Shown here one piece after another: positions 16,130 through 24,316 of a DNA stretch of 64,000 nucleotides. The position numbers and the translations under genes are program-made. How positions within the stretch are numbered: position 1 is the stretch's first letter; each line of letters opens with the position of its first letter. The notes below the pieces were generated by a model. That model was not told the origin of the DNA, searched no databases, and was given only the letters and a program-made list of their open reading frames with translations. Source of the stretch: JACNKJ01 sp964344565 (GTDB lineage: Bacteria > Krumholzibacteriota > Krumholzibacteriia > JACNKJ01); contig CAYFNT010000006.1 of the NCBI GenBank assembly GCA_964344565.1, positions 92,705-156,704 on the forward strand, written 5' to 3'.

Positions 16130-17830
16130 CTAGGGCAGCGTCTCGCTGGTTATCAGGACCCTTCGGTCCCCCTCGGGGAAGCGCCATGCTTCGTAGACGA
16201 TCTGATCGCCTCCCGGGGTGAATCGGGGCAGCAGTTCCTGGCCCGGGTCGTTGGTGACCCTGACCTTTCCATCACCGCTCGAATCCATGATCCAGAGATC
16301 GGCGGAACCGTGTTGGCTCGATACGTAGACGATCCGGGTTCCGTCATCCGAATAGGCGGCATAGCTTTCCAGCCATCCGCTGTCGGTCAGGTTGTCCGTC
16401 GAGACAACGATGACCGAGTCCGCTTCGTACGAGAGGTTCATGCGATAGATGTCGCCGTCCAGCTCGTAGAGCAATTCGTCCTCATTGACCGGGTTGAAGA
16501 AAGGCTGGCGTCCCCCATCGTTGGTGAGGGGAATGGGAACCTGAGTCTCGTCAGGCAGTCCATCCACACCGATTTTCACAACCCAAATGCCGTCGCGGAT
16601 GAAGTCGGCGTCCTCATCGTGAATTCCGTCTTCGTCGTCGTCCGCGGCGGGGTCGTAACCGTTAGCGAAAAAGTTCTCCATGCGAAGTGTGGCGTGCCGC
16701 ACTTCCAAGTCGTCGAAACCCGACAGGCCATCATTGTCGACGTCGCCGCCGGACCATCCGGGCGAGCCATCGCCGTTCAAATCGCCAACGGGATCCTCGT
16801 CGGTCCGGCCGTCGCCGTCATTGTCGATGTCGTCGTCGGGGTCTTCATCCATGAGCCCGTCTTCGTCGTCGTCGGAGACGGGGTCGTAGTTCTGCATGTT
16901 CCAGGCGTAGCTGCCCGCTTCGGGGCCGGGTTCGCTCATGGCCTGCACCTGGAGATCGAATTCGTCTTCGAAGCCGTCGCCGTCGTCATCCTCGCCGGCG
17001 ATGCCGGGGGCTCCGTCGTCTTCGAGACCGGAATAGGTCTCGATGGCGCCCACGGGATCTTCGCCGGCCTCGCCGTCGAAATCGTGGTCGCCGCTGATGC
17101 TAAGGGTGTCGCTGTAGGCCAGCCACTGGTCGCCGAAGCTGTTGGGTATGGCGGCGCTGCCATAGTATCCGCCCGTGAAGGCGAACAGGGTCTCACCGGG
17201 ATCGGCGGGATCGGGAATCTCGGTCTTGCTGTACCAGAATTCCCAGATGGGATTGCGTCCCTCATTGATGTCGAAGACATCTTCCAGGGACAGGTCGAAG
17301 TCGCCGATCATGGGAGCGGTCGTGGAGGCCAGCTGCGGGACGCCGCCATATCCCATGGAGTAGAAGATCCGCTGGGAGACGGGGTCGTAGAAGAGATGCC
17401 TCGGCCCGGCGAAGTAGGCGCTGCCCGGGTAGTTGGGGAAATCGCCGTCGTCCCCCTCGAACTCGTAGAGACCGATGCGGGAGAAGGCTTCGGCATGGGG
17501 CCCCCAGAAGCTGTCATTGAGCGTGGAGAAGTAGAGGCTCTCGGGGAAGGACTCGAAGAAGCCGTCGCTGTCGGAGTCTTCCAGTTCCAGAAGGTAGATG
17601 TCTCCCGAACCGCCGTAGGTGCTCGTGAAGGCGAGCAGCGCGTTCTGTCCGCTCGTCTCGAGGATGAGCGGGGATCCCGAGTCCCAGGCCGGAGTAAGAT
17701 TGATGGTGGCCATGATGGGAACGTGGGGATCCGGCGGAGAAGTGCTCGAGGTGCTGCTGCAACCCGCCATGAGCGCGGCCCAAGCAAATCCCAACACAGC
17801 GATGCCCAGCGCGAGACGATGCTTCTTCAT
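16130..17830 (-). CDS. Lipoprotein with acidic Ca-binding-type repeats and TolB-like propeller blades
   Basis: This 566-residue predicted surface or periplasmic lipoprotein has the signal MKKHRLALGIAVLGFAWAALMAGC (lipobox LMAGC). The middle (about 270-410) is full of D-x-D-x-D-G loops such as DDDGDGFEDEFD, DNDGDGRTDEDP and DVDNDGLSGFDD, like thrombospondin type 3/EF-type calcium loops. The C-terminal 150 residues read as TolB/PD40 blades (ESYAAYSDDGTRIVYVSS, GSADLWIMDSSGDGK, LLPRFTPGGDQIVYEAW). The frame is open far upstream, but a promoter and the signal peptide fix the start. Function is unknown; binding of calcium is inferred from the loop pattern. Confidence 0.85.
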   Translation of the reverse strand: MKKHRLALGIAVLGFAWAALMAGCSSTSSTSPPDPHVPIMATINLTPAWDSGSPLILETSGQNALLAFTSTYGGSGDIYLLELEDSDSDGFFESFPESLYFSTLNDSFWGPHAEAFSRIGLYEFEGDDGDFPNYPGSAYFAGPRHLFYDPVSQRIFYSMGYGGVPQLASTTAPMIGDFDLSLEDVFDINEGRNPIWEFWYSKTEIPDPADPGETLFAFTGGYYGSAAIPNSFGDQWLAYSDTLSISGDHDFDGEAGEDPVGAIETYSGLEDDGAPGIAGEDDDGDGFEDEFDLQVQAMSEPGPEAGSYAWNMQNYDPVSDDDEDGLMDEDPDDDIDNDGDGRTDEDPVGDLNGDGSPGWSGGDVDNDGLSGFDDLEVRHATLRMENFFANGYDPAADDDEDGIHDEDADFIRDGIWVVKIGVDGLPDETQVPIPLTNDGGRQPFFNPVNEDELLYELDGDIYRMNLSYEADSVIVVSTDNLTDSGWLESYAAYSDDGTRIVYVSSQHGSADLWIMDSSGDGKVRVTNDPGQELLPRFTPGGDQIVYEAWRFPEGDRRVLITSETLP

Positions 17831-17927
17831 GGAAAAACTCCTGACCCTTATCTGGTTAGATGCGGGTGGGGCGCCTGCAATGGCTCTGCGACAGAAAAAT
17901 GGAAGCCGGAAGGCTCCCAAACACCTT

Positions 17928-17956
17928 TGGATAACATTCCGCAACCGGGGTGTCAA
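17928..17956 (-). promoter_or_regulatory. Promoter of the calcium-repeat lipoprotein gene
   Basis: TTGACA (17951-17956), 17-nt spacer, TATCCA (17928-17933) on the minus strand, about 100 nt before the start codon. The 300-nt divergent spacer 17831-18130 otherwise holds only this box and a weaker rightward promoter; no small gene is supported in it. Confidence 0.6.
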
Positions 17957-18061
17957 GTCCGGCAACCGAATGTCTCTGTGGAAGATGCGTGATTTGCACG
18001 CTTTCGGCAAGACCCCGGGGATGCTTTTCCGGGACCGGCTCCAAGTTCTGTATTCTGGGAG

Positions 18062-18090
18062 TTGACCGTCTTCAACTCCGTCCCTACCTT
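18062..18090 (+). promoter_or_regulatory. Candidate promoter of the proline dehydrogenase gene
   Basis: TTGACC, 17-nt spacer, TACCTT, placed 41-69 nt before the start codon. The same two hexamers at the same spacing precede the POTRA-barrel gene at 45432, which supports both. Confidence 0.5.
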
Positions 18091-18130
18091 GGCATTCGCC
18101 CTGTGGCTCGTCTTCAGCGGAAGGACATCC

Positions 18131-19030
18131 ATGCCTTCGATTTTGGACAAGACCATCGCCGCTCTGCTCCCAGCGGTCCCCAAACCGCTCGTGCGCAAGT
18201 TTTCCAGCCCATACATCGCCGGTGAGGATTTCGAAGACGCGGCCCGCGTTTCGGCGGAGCTGAGGAGCGACGGCATCCGCAGTACCATGGACATCCTGGG
18301 CGAGCACGTGAGCACGCTCGAAAAGGCCGGCGAGTACGGCGAGGCCTACCTGGGGCTGCTCGCCGACCAGGACCGCCTGGGCCTGGACCGCAACGTGTCC
18401 ATCAAGCTCAGCATGCTGGGACTGGGCCTCGACCGGGATTTCTGCCTCGAGGGCATGCAGCGCATCATGGAGAAGGCCTCGGCCCTGGGCACCAAGATCC
18501 GCATCGACATGGAAGATTCCAGCTGCACCGACGACACGCTCTGGATCTACCGCAAGCTGCGCGGAAGCTACGAGAACATCGGCGTGGTACTCCAGGCCTA
18601 CATGCACCGCACCCTCGAGGACGTGAAGGCCCTGGCCGACCTGAATCCCGACTACCGTCTCTGCAAGGGCATCTACATCGAATCGCCCGAGGTGGCCATC
18701 CAGGATCCGGAGGGCATCAACGAGAACTTCATCTCGGTGCTTGAAGCCATGTGGGAGTCGGGCAGCTACGTGGGAGTGGCCACCCACGACGAGGCGCTCA
18801 TCGACCGGGTGGTGTCCCTCATTCGAAGTCGCGGGCTCGGGCCGGAACGCTACGAGTTCCAGATGCTTCTGGGCGTGCAGTCTCGGCTGCGGGATCGACT
18901 CCTGCGAGAAGGGCACCCGCTGCGCATCTACATCCCCTTCGGACGGGACTGGTACGCCTACAGCCTCCGCCGCCTCAAGGAGAACCCGGCGGTGGCGGGG
19001 CACGTCTTCCGCTCCATGCTCAGGGGATGA
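18131..19030 (+). CDS. Proline dehydrogenase (single-domain PRODH)
   Basis: FAD enzyme that oxidises proline to 1-pyrroline-5-carboxylate and passes electrons to quinones. The ATG at MPSILDKT gives 299 residues, the length of stand-alone PRODH; AAGGA lies 5 nt upstream and the longer open frame would start inside the promoter. Family segments are SIKLSMLGLGLD, KIRIDMEDSS, LQAYMHRT, KGIYIESPE, VATHDEALI, FQMLLGVQ and YIPFGRDWYAYSLRRLKENP (the RRxxEN substrate site). The P5C dehydrogenase partner is not next to it. Its end overlaps the convergent downstream gene by 11 nt. Confidence 0.93.
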   Translation: MPSILDKTIAALLPAVPKPLVRKFSSPYIAGEDFEDAARVSAELRSDGIRSTMDILGEHVSTLEKAGEYGEAYLGLLADQDRLGLDRNVSIKLSMLGLGLDRDFCLEGMQRIMEKASALGTKIRIDMEDSSCTDDTLWIYRKLRGSYENIGVVLQAYMHRTLEDVKALADLNPDYRLCKGIYIESPEVAIQDPEGINENFISVLEAMWESGSYVGVATHDEALIDRVVSLIRSRGLGPERYEFQMLLGVQSRLRDRLLREGHPLRIYIPFGRDWYAYSLRRLKENPAVAGHVFRSMLRG

Positions 19031-19391
19031 GCCCCAGCTCCTCGGCTTCCCTATCGAGATTGCAGGGATCCAGTTCGCTGCCCTCGCAGAGATCCAGCAC
19101 CGCCATTCCCGCGCGCAGTATGAGCCGCTTCACCGCCGGGGTCTTCTCGGGATCGGTGGACTCGTAACAGCGCAGGATGACCGCATCCTCGCGATGCTGG
19201 ATCGACAGGAAGAAGTGCCGGGGCAGGCCGCCCTCGGCCACCAGGGCCTCGGCCAGGATACGCGCCTCCCCCCGTTCCATGAAGTACTCCACGACCTTCT
19301 GCACGCCGGTCTCGTCGCGATGGGAGAAGCGCTCCAGCGCCTCGAACAGCTCGGGCAGCGGGCGGCCCGGACGAATCTTCACGTGGGGCAT
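19020..19391 (-). CDS. Conserved-looking small cytoplasmic protein of unknown function
   Basis: I do not recognise this 123-residue protein. It has no signal peptide or membrane segment and is charged and likely globular, with a helical first half (LPELFEALERFSHRDETGVQKVVEYFMERGEA). A beta-type middle follows (HFFLSIQHREDAVILRCYE), and a conserved-looking LILRAGMAVLDLCEGSELDPCNLD. Codon usage resembles the neighbours. It ends 11 nt inside the proline dehydrogenase gene on the opposite strand and begins 2 nt after truD ends, so it is probably co-transcribed with trmB-truD. The operon suggests a link to RNA metabolism, but that is only inference. Confidence 0.7.
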   Translation of the reverse strand: MPHVKIRPGRPLPELFEALERFSHRDETGVQKVVEYFMERGEARILAEALVAEGGLPRHFFLSIQHREDAVILRCYESTDPEKTPAVKRLILRAGMAVLDLCEGSELDPCNLDREAEELGLIP

Positions 19392-19392
19392 G

Positions 19393-20409
19393 TCACTCCT
19401 TCGTTTCGATGGACAATCCCAGTTCGCGCAGCAGCACGGTGGCGTAGCTTCCCGGCGGCAGTGCGAAACGGAGTCGCCAGCCGCCCTCGTCCTTCCCGGC
19501 GGACAGCCCCTCCACCGGAACGCGCAAGGGGCGCCGCGCGCCGCTGAGGAAGCGGTCCTGCTCTTCGGTCCAGCCGGCCTCCTCCAGCAGTCGCAGTTCG
19601 AGTTCGCCGGCCTCCCCCCCGGGGCGGCTCATCTTCCGGCCCGGCAGCGGTCCGCTGGGGCTGATCTCGAGGGAGGCCGCGCGGCTCGCCTCGGCGGCGG
19701 GATCCTCGACCTCGAACACGGCGCCCTTGCCGTGGATCCAGGCCAGGTCGCCGGGGCGCAATTCATCGAGGGCTTCGATCCGCTCGGCGAGCACCCGGTT
19801 GAACAGGTGCGACTGCCAGGCGTTGGCGAGGAGTTTGGCCCGCCCGCCCCTGGGCTTTCGAGTGCCTTCCAGAATGTTTCGACCCTTCAGGTGGTTGTCG
19901 CCGCCCGCGCCGAAGCGCTGATGGCCGAAATAGTTTGGCAGTCCGCCGGCTCGAAGCTCGGCGATTCGAGCCTCCATGAAATCGGCCTCCGCCTCGCCGG
20001 CCAGGAAGAGCTCGAACCGGTTTCCCGCGAGATGGCCCGGCTTGAGCTTGTTGCCGTGAGGCCGCGCATCGAGGATGCGCCAGTTCTCGTCGCCGAGCTG
20101 CTCGAGCCCGCCTTCGGCCGCGCGGCGGGGAAGGGAGATCCACTGCCGCGTGATCGCGTGACGATCCTTGAGGCCCGCGTGGCCCAGTTCGCGCTCGCCC
20201 AGATCCAGCCGCTCGGCCAGGCGCCGCAGCAGTTCCCGGGTGGTGAGATCGCGTTTCTCGACGAATAGGAAAAGATGCTCGCCCTCCCCCGAGGCGGGAT
20301 AGAGGGGAACCTCCTCCACGCGGAAATCTTCGGGCGCCCTTGGCCAGGCCAGGGCGGGAGCTTCGCCGAGGTAGCGAGGCCGGGCGTCCGCGACCGGATC
20401 GAAGTTCAC
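19393..20409 (-). CDS. truD: tRNA pseudouridine(13) synthase
   Basis: TruD makes pseudouridine at position 13 of tRNA-Glu and others. The GTG start overlaps the trmB stop (GTGA) with GGAG 5 nt before it and gives 338 residues, near the E. coli length of 349. The catalytic Asp lies in HAGLKDRHAITRQ, the TruD signature, and LPNYFGHQRFGAGGDNHLKGRNIL matches the family's second conserved block. LLANAWQSHLFNRVL is also typical. The upstream open frame belongs to trmB sequence in another phase. Confidence 0.95.
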   Translation of the reverse strand: MNFDPVADARPRYLGEAPALAWPRAPEDFRVEEVPLYPASGEGEHLFLFVEKRDLTTRELLRRLAERLDLGERELGHAGLKDRHAITRQWISLPRRAAEGGLEQLGDENWRILDARPHGNKLKPGHLAGNRFELFLAGEAEADFMEARIAELRAGGLPNYFGHQRFGAGGDNHLKGRNILEGTRKPRGGRAKLLANAWQSHLFNRVLAERIEALDELRPGDLAWIHGKGAVFEVEDPAAEASRAASLEISPSGPLPGRKMSRPGGEAGELELRLLEEAGWTEEQDRFLSGARRPLRVPVEGLSAGKDEGGWRLRFALPPGSYATVLLRELGLSIETKE

Positions 20410-20990
20410 GGCGACTCCAGTCGCAGTCGGAAGCGGTAGGCGCCGCGGCCCTGCTTGCGGTACTTGGCCTCGAAGTGCGTGAGGGGCTCGTCCTCCTGGG
20501 GCCAGTCTACGAGACGGAGCCTTTCGCGGCCTTCCAGACGCTCGGCGATCCAGTCGCGATAGTCCTCGTGATCGGTGGCGATGCGCAGCTCGCCGCCGGG
20601 CTCGAGCACGCGCTCGGCCTGGACGAGCAGAGGCTCGGCCACGAAACGCCGCTTGTGGTGACGGGCCTTGGGCCAGGGATCCGGATAGTAGACATGCAGC
20701 ACCGAGACAGCCCCGTCCCCCACGAAGCGGGTGAGGAAGTCCACGGCCTCCGCATGCAGGATGCGCAGGTTGGGCGGCGAGCCCGCCTTCTCCACACGGC
20801 GCTTGCCCTCGCGGTACCACTTCCGCGAGACCTCCAGCCCCAGGAAGTTCACGTCCGGCCGCGTCTGGGCCGATCGGATGAGAAACAGCGCCTTGCCGTA
20901 TCCCAGTTCGATCTCCAGGGGATTCTCGTTGCCGAAGATCTCGGCGAAGGGCAGGGGCCCGGGAAGGCCCAGATGAATTTCGGCTGACAT
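20406..20990 (-). CDS. trmB: tRNA (guanine-N7-)-methyltransferase
   Basis: TrmB forms m7G46 in tRNA using S-adenosylmethionine. The 194 residues begin at MSAEIHLGLPG. They show the SAM-binding motif IELGYGKALFLI, the acidic loop FLGLEVSRKW, and the TrmB-specific VLHVYYPDPWPKARHHKRRFV followed by TDHEDYRDW and the C-terminal TxFExKYRxQG element. Slightly shorter than E. coli TrmB, as in many phyla. It forms an operon with truD and the small unknown gene, and is divergent from the nucleoside kinase operon. Confidence 0.96.
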   Translation of the reverse strand: MSAEIHLGLPGPLPFAEIFGNENPLEIELGYGKALFLIRSAQTRPDVNFLGLEVSRKWYREGKRRVEKAGSPPNLRILHAEAVDFLTRFVGDGAVSVLHVYYPDPWPKARHHKRRFVAEPLLVQAERVLEPGGELRIATDHEDYRDWIAERLEGRERLRLVDWPQEDEPLTHFEAKYRKQGRGAYRFRLRLESP

Positions 20991-21011
20991 GCTCGCTCGG
21001 AACGGTTTTGG

Positions 21012-21040
21012 TTCACATCGGGCTTCGCGGCCGTTACAGT
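21012..21040 (+). promoter_or_regulatory. Promoter of the dNK-pcnB-mpg operon
   Basis: TTCACA (5 of 6 matches), 17-nt spacer, TACAGT (4 of 6), placed 47-75 nt before the kinase start in the divergent spacer. Confidence 0.55.
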
Positions 21041-21086
21041 AGTGCGCGGTCCCTCCTCTCACAAGAGCAAAGCTCGCTGGGAAGCC

Positions 21087-21815
21087 ATGGCATTCGTGCA
21101 CGTCGTCATCGCGGGAAACATCGGTGCGGGCAAGACCACCCTGACGCGGCTCCTGTCGCGGCATTTCGGATGGCGTCCCTATTTCGAACGCGTGGACAGC
21201 AATCCCTTCCTGGAGGATTTCTACGGCGACATGGCCCGCTGGGCCTTCGCCCTCCAGGTCTTCTTCCTCTCCCACCGCGTGGAGGATCATCGCCTCATCG
21301 CCGAGCGCCGCGAGAGCGCCGTGCAGGACCGCTCCCTCTCCGAAGACGCCCTCATCTTCGCGCGCAACCTCGCCGAGATGGGTCAGATGAGCGCCCGCGA
21401 GTGGGACAGCTATCGCCGCCTCTACGAGCAGGCCCGCCTGCTGCTGCGTCCTCCCGACCTGGTCATCTACCTCCGCCGGAGCGTGGATGGCCTGCGCGAG
21501 AACATCAAGAGCCGAGGCCGCGACTACGAAGCGGACATCCCCGTGGACTACCTGGCCCGTCTCAACGGCTTCTACGAGGAGTGGATCGCCGGCGAGGCCT
21601 CGCCCCTGCTCATCGTCGACGCCGACCGCACCGATTTCCTGAACGGCAGCGGCGACGTGCGGAGTCTCATCGGACAGATCGACTGCGCCTTCGACCAGGG
21701 CGAGCTCTTCGGCGACCCCGTCCAGCCTCCACGCGACGACCGGTTCGTCCTGCGCCGCGCGGGCGAGACCCTCGCCGAGCGAAAGATGCTTGGCGGCGCG
21801 GGCGGCCTCCGCTAG
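21087..21815 (+). CDS. Deoxynucleoside kinase (dNK/dGK-dAK type)
   Basis: Cytoplasmic kinase that salvages deoxynucleosides to their 5'-monophosphates. The 242 residues start MAFVHVVIAGNIGAGKTT with the P-loop GNIGAGKTTLT. They keep VQDRSLSEDALIFARNL (the DRS/ERS catalytic motif) and LVIYLRRSVDGLRENIKSRGRDYE, which contains the lid arginines. This is the pattern of the dNK family rather than thymidine kinase. It is the first gene of an operon with pcnB and mpg. Substrate (adenosine or guanosine series) cannot be told from sequence. Confidence 0.92.
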   Translation: MAFVHVVIAGNIGAGKTTLTRLLSRHFGWRPYFERVDSNPFLEDFYGDMARWAFALQVFFLSHRVEDHRLIAERRESAVQDRSLSEDALIFARNLAEMGQMSAREWDSYRRLYEQARLLLRPPDLVIYLRRSVDGLRENIKSRGRDYEADIPVDYLARLNGFYEEWIAGEASPLLIVDADRTDFLNGSGDVRSLIGQIDCAFDQGELFGDPVQPPRDDRFVLRRAGETLAERKMLGGAGGLR

Positions 21816-21860
21816 TATGAAATCCCACTCCCGAGGCTTGCCATCGAGCGCGGAGGCCTC

Positions 21861-23222
21861 ATGTCCTTACCGGAGGCCCGCATTTTACCGCGGGCCGAGC
21901 ATCGCATCTCGCGCCAGGACATCGATCCCGACGCGCTGAAAGTCCTCAATCGCCTCTACCGATACGGCTACCAGGCCTACCTCGTGGGCGGCGGCGTACG
22001 CGATCTGCTCACGGGACGCGTGCCCAAGGACTACGACATCGGCACCGACGCCGTGCCCTCCGAAGTCCTGGAGCTCTTCCGCAACAGCCGAGTCATCGGC
22101 CGGCGCTTCCCCATCGTGCACGTGCTTTTCGCCCGCCGGAAGTTCGTCGAGGTCGCCACCTTCAGATCCCTGGAGGATGAGGGCGAGAACGGCGATGAGC
22201 TGCCCACGGACCCCGATTCGGAGGAGGAGGAGGAACGTCTGCTGGAAGAGGCCGACGCGCTCCTCAAGGAGATATCCGAAGCGCCGGAATCCGAAACCGG
22301 GACCAGGCGCCGACGCCCGAGCCCTCTGGAGATCGCGGCGTTGCAGGAGTACGGCACGCCGGCCGAAGACGCCCTGCGCCGCGACCTGACCATCAACGGG
22401 CTCTTCTACAGCATCTCCGACTTCAGCGTCATCGACTACGTGGGCGGCCTCGACGATCTCAGGGCGGGCGTGATCCGCGCCATCGGCGATCCCATGATTC
22501 GCTTCGAGGAGGATCCCGTGCGCATGCTGCGGGCGGTGCGCCACGCGGCCCGCATGCATTTTCGCATCGAGGAGAATACCCTTCGGGCCATCGAGCATCA
22601 CCGCGGCCTGCTCAGCGAATGCAATCGGGCGCGGCTCATCGAGGAGTTCTACCGCGACCTGCGCGGCGGCGCTTCCGTGGAGACGTTCAAGCTGCTCAAG
22701 GAGACCGGGCTGCTCAGCGAGTTGCTTCCCGAGCTGGACATGCTCCTGCCCCCCGAGAGCATCGACCCCATCCCCTGGCGGCGACTGGCCGTGCTCGATC
22801 GCGACATGGTCGAAGGCGAGGAGATCTCCAATCCGGTGCTGCTGGCCCTGCTGTTGACCTTCCCCATGATACGAGAGATCGAATCGGATCGCGGCGCGGA
22901 AGGCAGACGTCCCGACTACGGACGTTCGGCCTATCGATTCCTCAAGCCCCTCACCTCGCGCCTGGGCGTCTCGCGCCGGGACAACGAGCAGCTTTTCCTC
23001 ATCTCCATCGCCCAACGTCGCATGCGGGCCTTCCTGGACGGCGGCGCGGTGCCGCGCTTCCTGCAGCGCAAGCAGTACTTCGGCGATGCCTTCCGCCTGC
23101 TCAGCATGGACGCCGAAGCCCGGGGACAGGAAGTGCCGCCCCTTCGTTTCACCACCGGCAACCAGCGGCGACGCAGCGGTCGGCGCAGGCGGCGCGGCGG
23201 GCGCCGGCGCCGTGAGTCCTGA
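21861..23222 (+). CDS. pcnB: Poly(A) polymerase / tRNA nucleotidyltransferase family (PcnB type)
   Basis: Class II nucleotidyltransferase that adds A residues to RNA 3' ends. The 453 residues open with the PcnB-type RISRQDIDPDALKVLNRLYRYGYQAYLVGGGVRDLL... region. It contains GG-VRD, the two-Asp motif KDYDIGTDA, an acidic insert (about 110-155), RRDLTINGLFY and the RMLRAVRHAARMHF helix. The C-terminus ends in a run of Arg and Gly (about 430-453) typical of poly(A) polymerases rather than CCA enzymes. Assignment to poly(A) polymerase over CCA-adding enzyme rests on these two features and is not absolute. Confidence 0.92.
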   Translation: MSLPEARILPRAEHRISRQDIDPDALKVLNRLYRYGYQAYLVGGGVRDLLTGRVPKDYDIGTDAVPSEVLELFRNSRVIGRRFPIVHVLFARRKFVEVATFRSLEDEGENGDELPTDPDSEEEEERLLEEADALLKEISEAPESETGTRRRRPSPLEIAALQEYGTPAEDALRRDLTINGLFYSISDFSVIDYVGGLDDLRAGVIRAIGDPMIRFEEDPVRMLRAVRHAARMHFRIEENTLRAIEHHRGLLSECNRARLIEEFYRDLRGGASVETFKLLKETGLLSELLPELDMLLPPESIDPIPWRRLAVLDRDMVEGEEISNPVLLALLLTFPMIREIESDRGAEGRRPDYGRSAYRFLKPLTSRLGVSRRDNEQLFLISIAQRRMRAFLDGGAVPRFLQRKQYFGDAFRLLSMDAEARGQEVPPLRFTTGNQRRRSGRRRRRGGRRRRES

Positions 23223-23826
23223 GCGGATCCTTTCCCCCGACTTCTTCGCGCGACCCGTGCTGCAGGTCGCGCCCGACCTTCTGGGGCGCAGACTCCTGCG
23301 CATCGTCGACGGCCGTCGTCTCGCCCTGCGCATCGTCGAGGTGGAAGCCTACGGCGCCCGGCACCGCGGCCAGGTCGACCGGGCCTGTCACGCCTGGCGC
23401 GGCCCGACCCCGCGCACCGAGCTCATGTTCGGTCCGCCGGGACGCGCCTACATCTACCTGATCTACGGTATGCACCACTGCCTCAACTTCGTCTGCGCCC
23501 GCGAGGGTCTGGCCCAGGCCGTGCTGATCCGGGCAGGCGAGCCCTGCGAGGGCGAGGATGTCATGGCCGAGCTTCGCGCCGGTCGTCCGCGCAAAGAGTG
23601 GACAAGCGGGCCAGGACGACTGGCCGCCGCTCTCGCCCTTTCCCGAGTCCAGAACGGAATCCCTCTCGCGCCTCCCGAACTCTGGCTCGAGGAGGGGAAA
23701 CCCCTGCCTCGACGCCGCATCGCCCGGAGCCCCCGTATCGGCGTGGACTACGCGGGCGAGGCCGCGCGGTGGCCATGGCGTTTCGTGGATCCCCGAAGCG
23801 AGTTCCTGAGCCATGGAACCGGCTAA
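23212..23826 (+). CDS. 3-methyladenine DNA glycosylase (AAG/MPG family)
   Basis: Base-excision repair glycosylase that removes alkylated purines. Starting at the GTG of VSPERILSPDFF the protein has 204 residues, the family length; it overlaps the pcnB stop by 11 nt. Diagnostic segments are DLLGRRLLRI, IVEVEAYGARHRGQVDRACHAWRGPTPRTELMFGPPGRAYIYLIYGMHHCLNFV and GPGRLAAALALS. The Glu in VEVEAY is the catalytic residue and the Tyr in RAYIYLIYG is the intercalating-loop region. It closes the dNK-pcnB operon; the TA promoter begins right after its stop. Confidence 0.95.
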   Translation: MSPERILSPDFFARPVLQVAPDLLGRRLLRIVDGRRLALRIVEVEAYGARHRGQVDRACHAWRGPTPRTELMFGPPGRAYIYLIYGMHHCLNFVCAREGLAQAVLIRAGEPCEGEDVMAELRAGRPRKEWTSGPGRLAAALALSRVQNGIPLAPPELWLEEGKPLPRRRIARSPRIGVDYAGEAARWPWRFVDPRSEFLSHGTG

Positions 23827-23827
23827 C

Positions 23828-23871
23828 TTGACTGCCTGACATTTGGCATGTATAATGCTGACATATGGCAT
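23828..23871 (+). promoter_or_regulatory. Promoter and duplicated operator of the RES/Xre toxin-antitoxin operon
   Basis: TTGACT (23828-23833), 17-nt spacer and a perfect TATAAT (23851-23856). Two nearly identical 13-mers, TGACATTTGGCAT (23837-23849) and TGACATATGGCAT (23859-23871), flank the -10 box and repeat with a 22-nt period, two helical turns. This arrangement suits autorepression by the antitoxin or the toxin-antitoxin complex. Confidence 0.82.
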
Positions 23872-23884
23872 CATAGGAGGCTGT

Positions 23885-24316
23885 ATGAACGTGGGGCAAA
23901 TCGCTCGGGAACTGGGTGGCAAGAAAACGCTGGGCAGGACCATACGCAGCCAGAGCCAATTCATCGAGCTCGTGAATCAGGGTTTCCCCTTCGATTCCCT
24001 GTCCCACTTCTCTCAGCGTATCGACATGAGCGTCGGCGAGATCGCAGGGGTGCTCAGGATCAACCCCCGCACCCTGGCGCGAAGGAAGAGAGCCGGGCAG
24101 CTCATGGCCGCCGAATCGGATCGTCTTGCCCGCCTGGCCAAGATCATGGCCTATGCCGTCGAAGTGCTCGGCAATCTCGAACGAGCGTCCCGGTGGATGC
24201 GTAAACCCAACCGGGCACTGGGAATGCTCAAGCCCATCGAGAGACTCGACACCGACCTCGGCAGCGATGAGGTGGAAGAGCTTCTGGGCCGTATCGACCA
24301 CGGCATCTACAGTTGA
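23885..24316 (+). CDS. Xre/MbcA/ParS-type antitoxin (DUF2384)
   Basis: Antitoxin of a type II system. The ATG follows AGGAGG by 5 nt and gives 143 residues. An N-terminal Xre-like HTH region (about 30-75, FSQRIDMSVGEIAGVLRINPRTLARRKRAGQL) is followed by the C-terminal toxin-binding domain SRWMRKPNRALGMLKPIERLDTDLGSDEVEELLGRIDHGIYS. The pattern WMxxPNxALGxxxPxxxLDT...LLGRIxxGxYS is diagnostic of the family. It would bind and mask the RES toxin and repress the operator repeats upstream. The gene ends in a TGATG overlap with the toxin gene. Confidence 0.93.
   Translation: MNVGQIARELGGKKTLGRTIRSQSQFIELVNQGFPFDSLSHFSQRIDMSVGEIAGVLRINPRTLARRKRAGQLMAAESDRLARLAKIMAYAVEVLGNLERASRWMRKPNRALGMLKPIERLDTDLGSDEVEELLGRIDHGIYS

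Noticed and set aside
17831..19003. Long upstream extension of the calcium-repeat lipoprotein frame (to 957 codons)
   Set aside because: The extension lies opposite the proline dehydrogenase gene, has no homology, and the promoter and lipoprotein signal fix the start at 17830.
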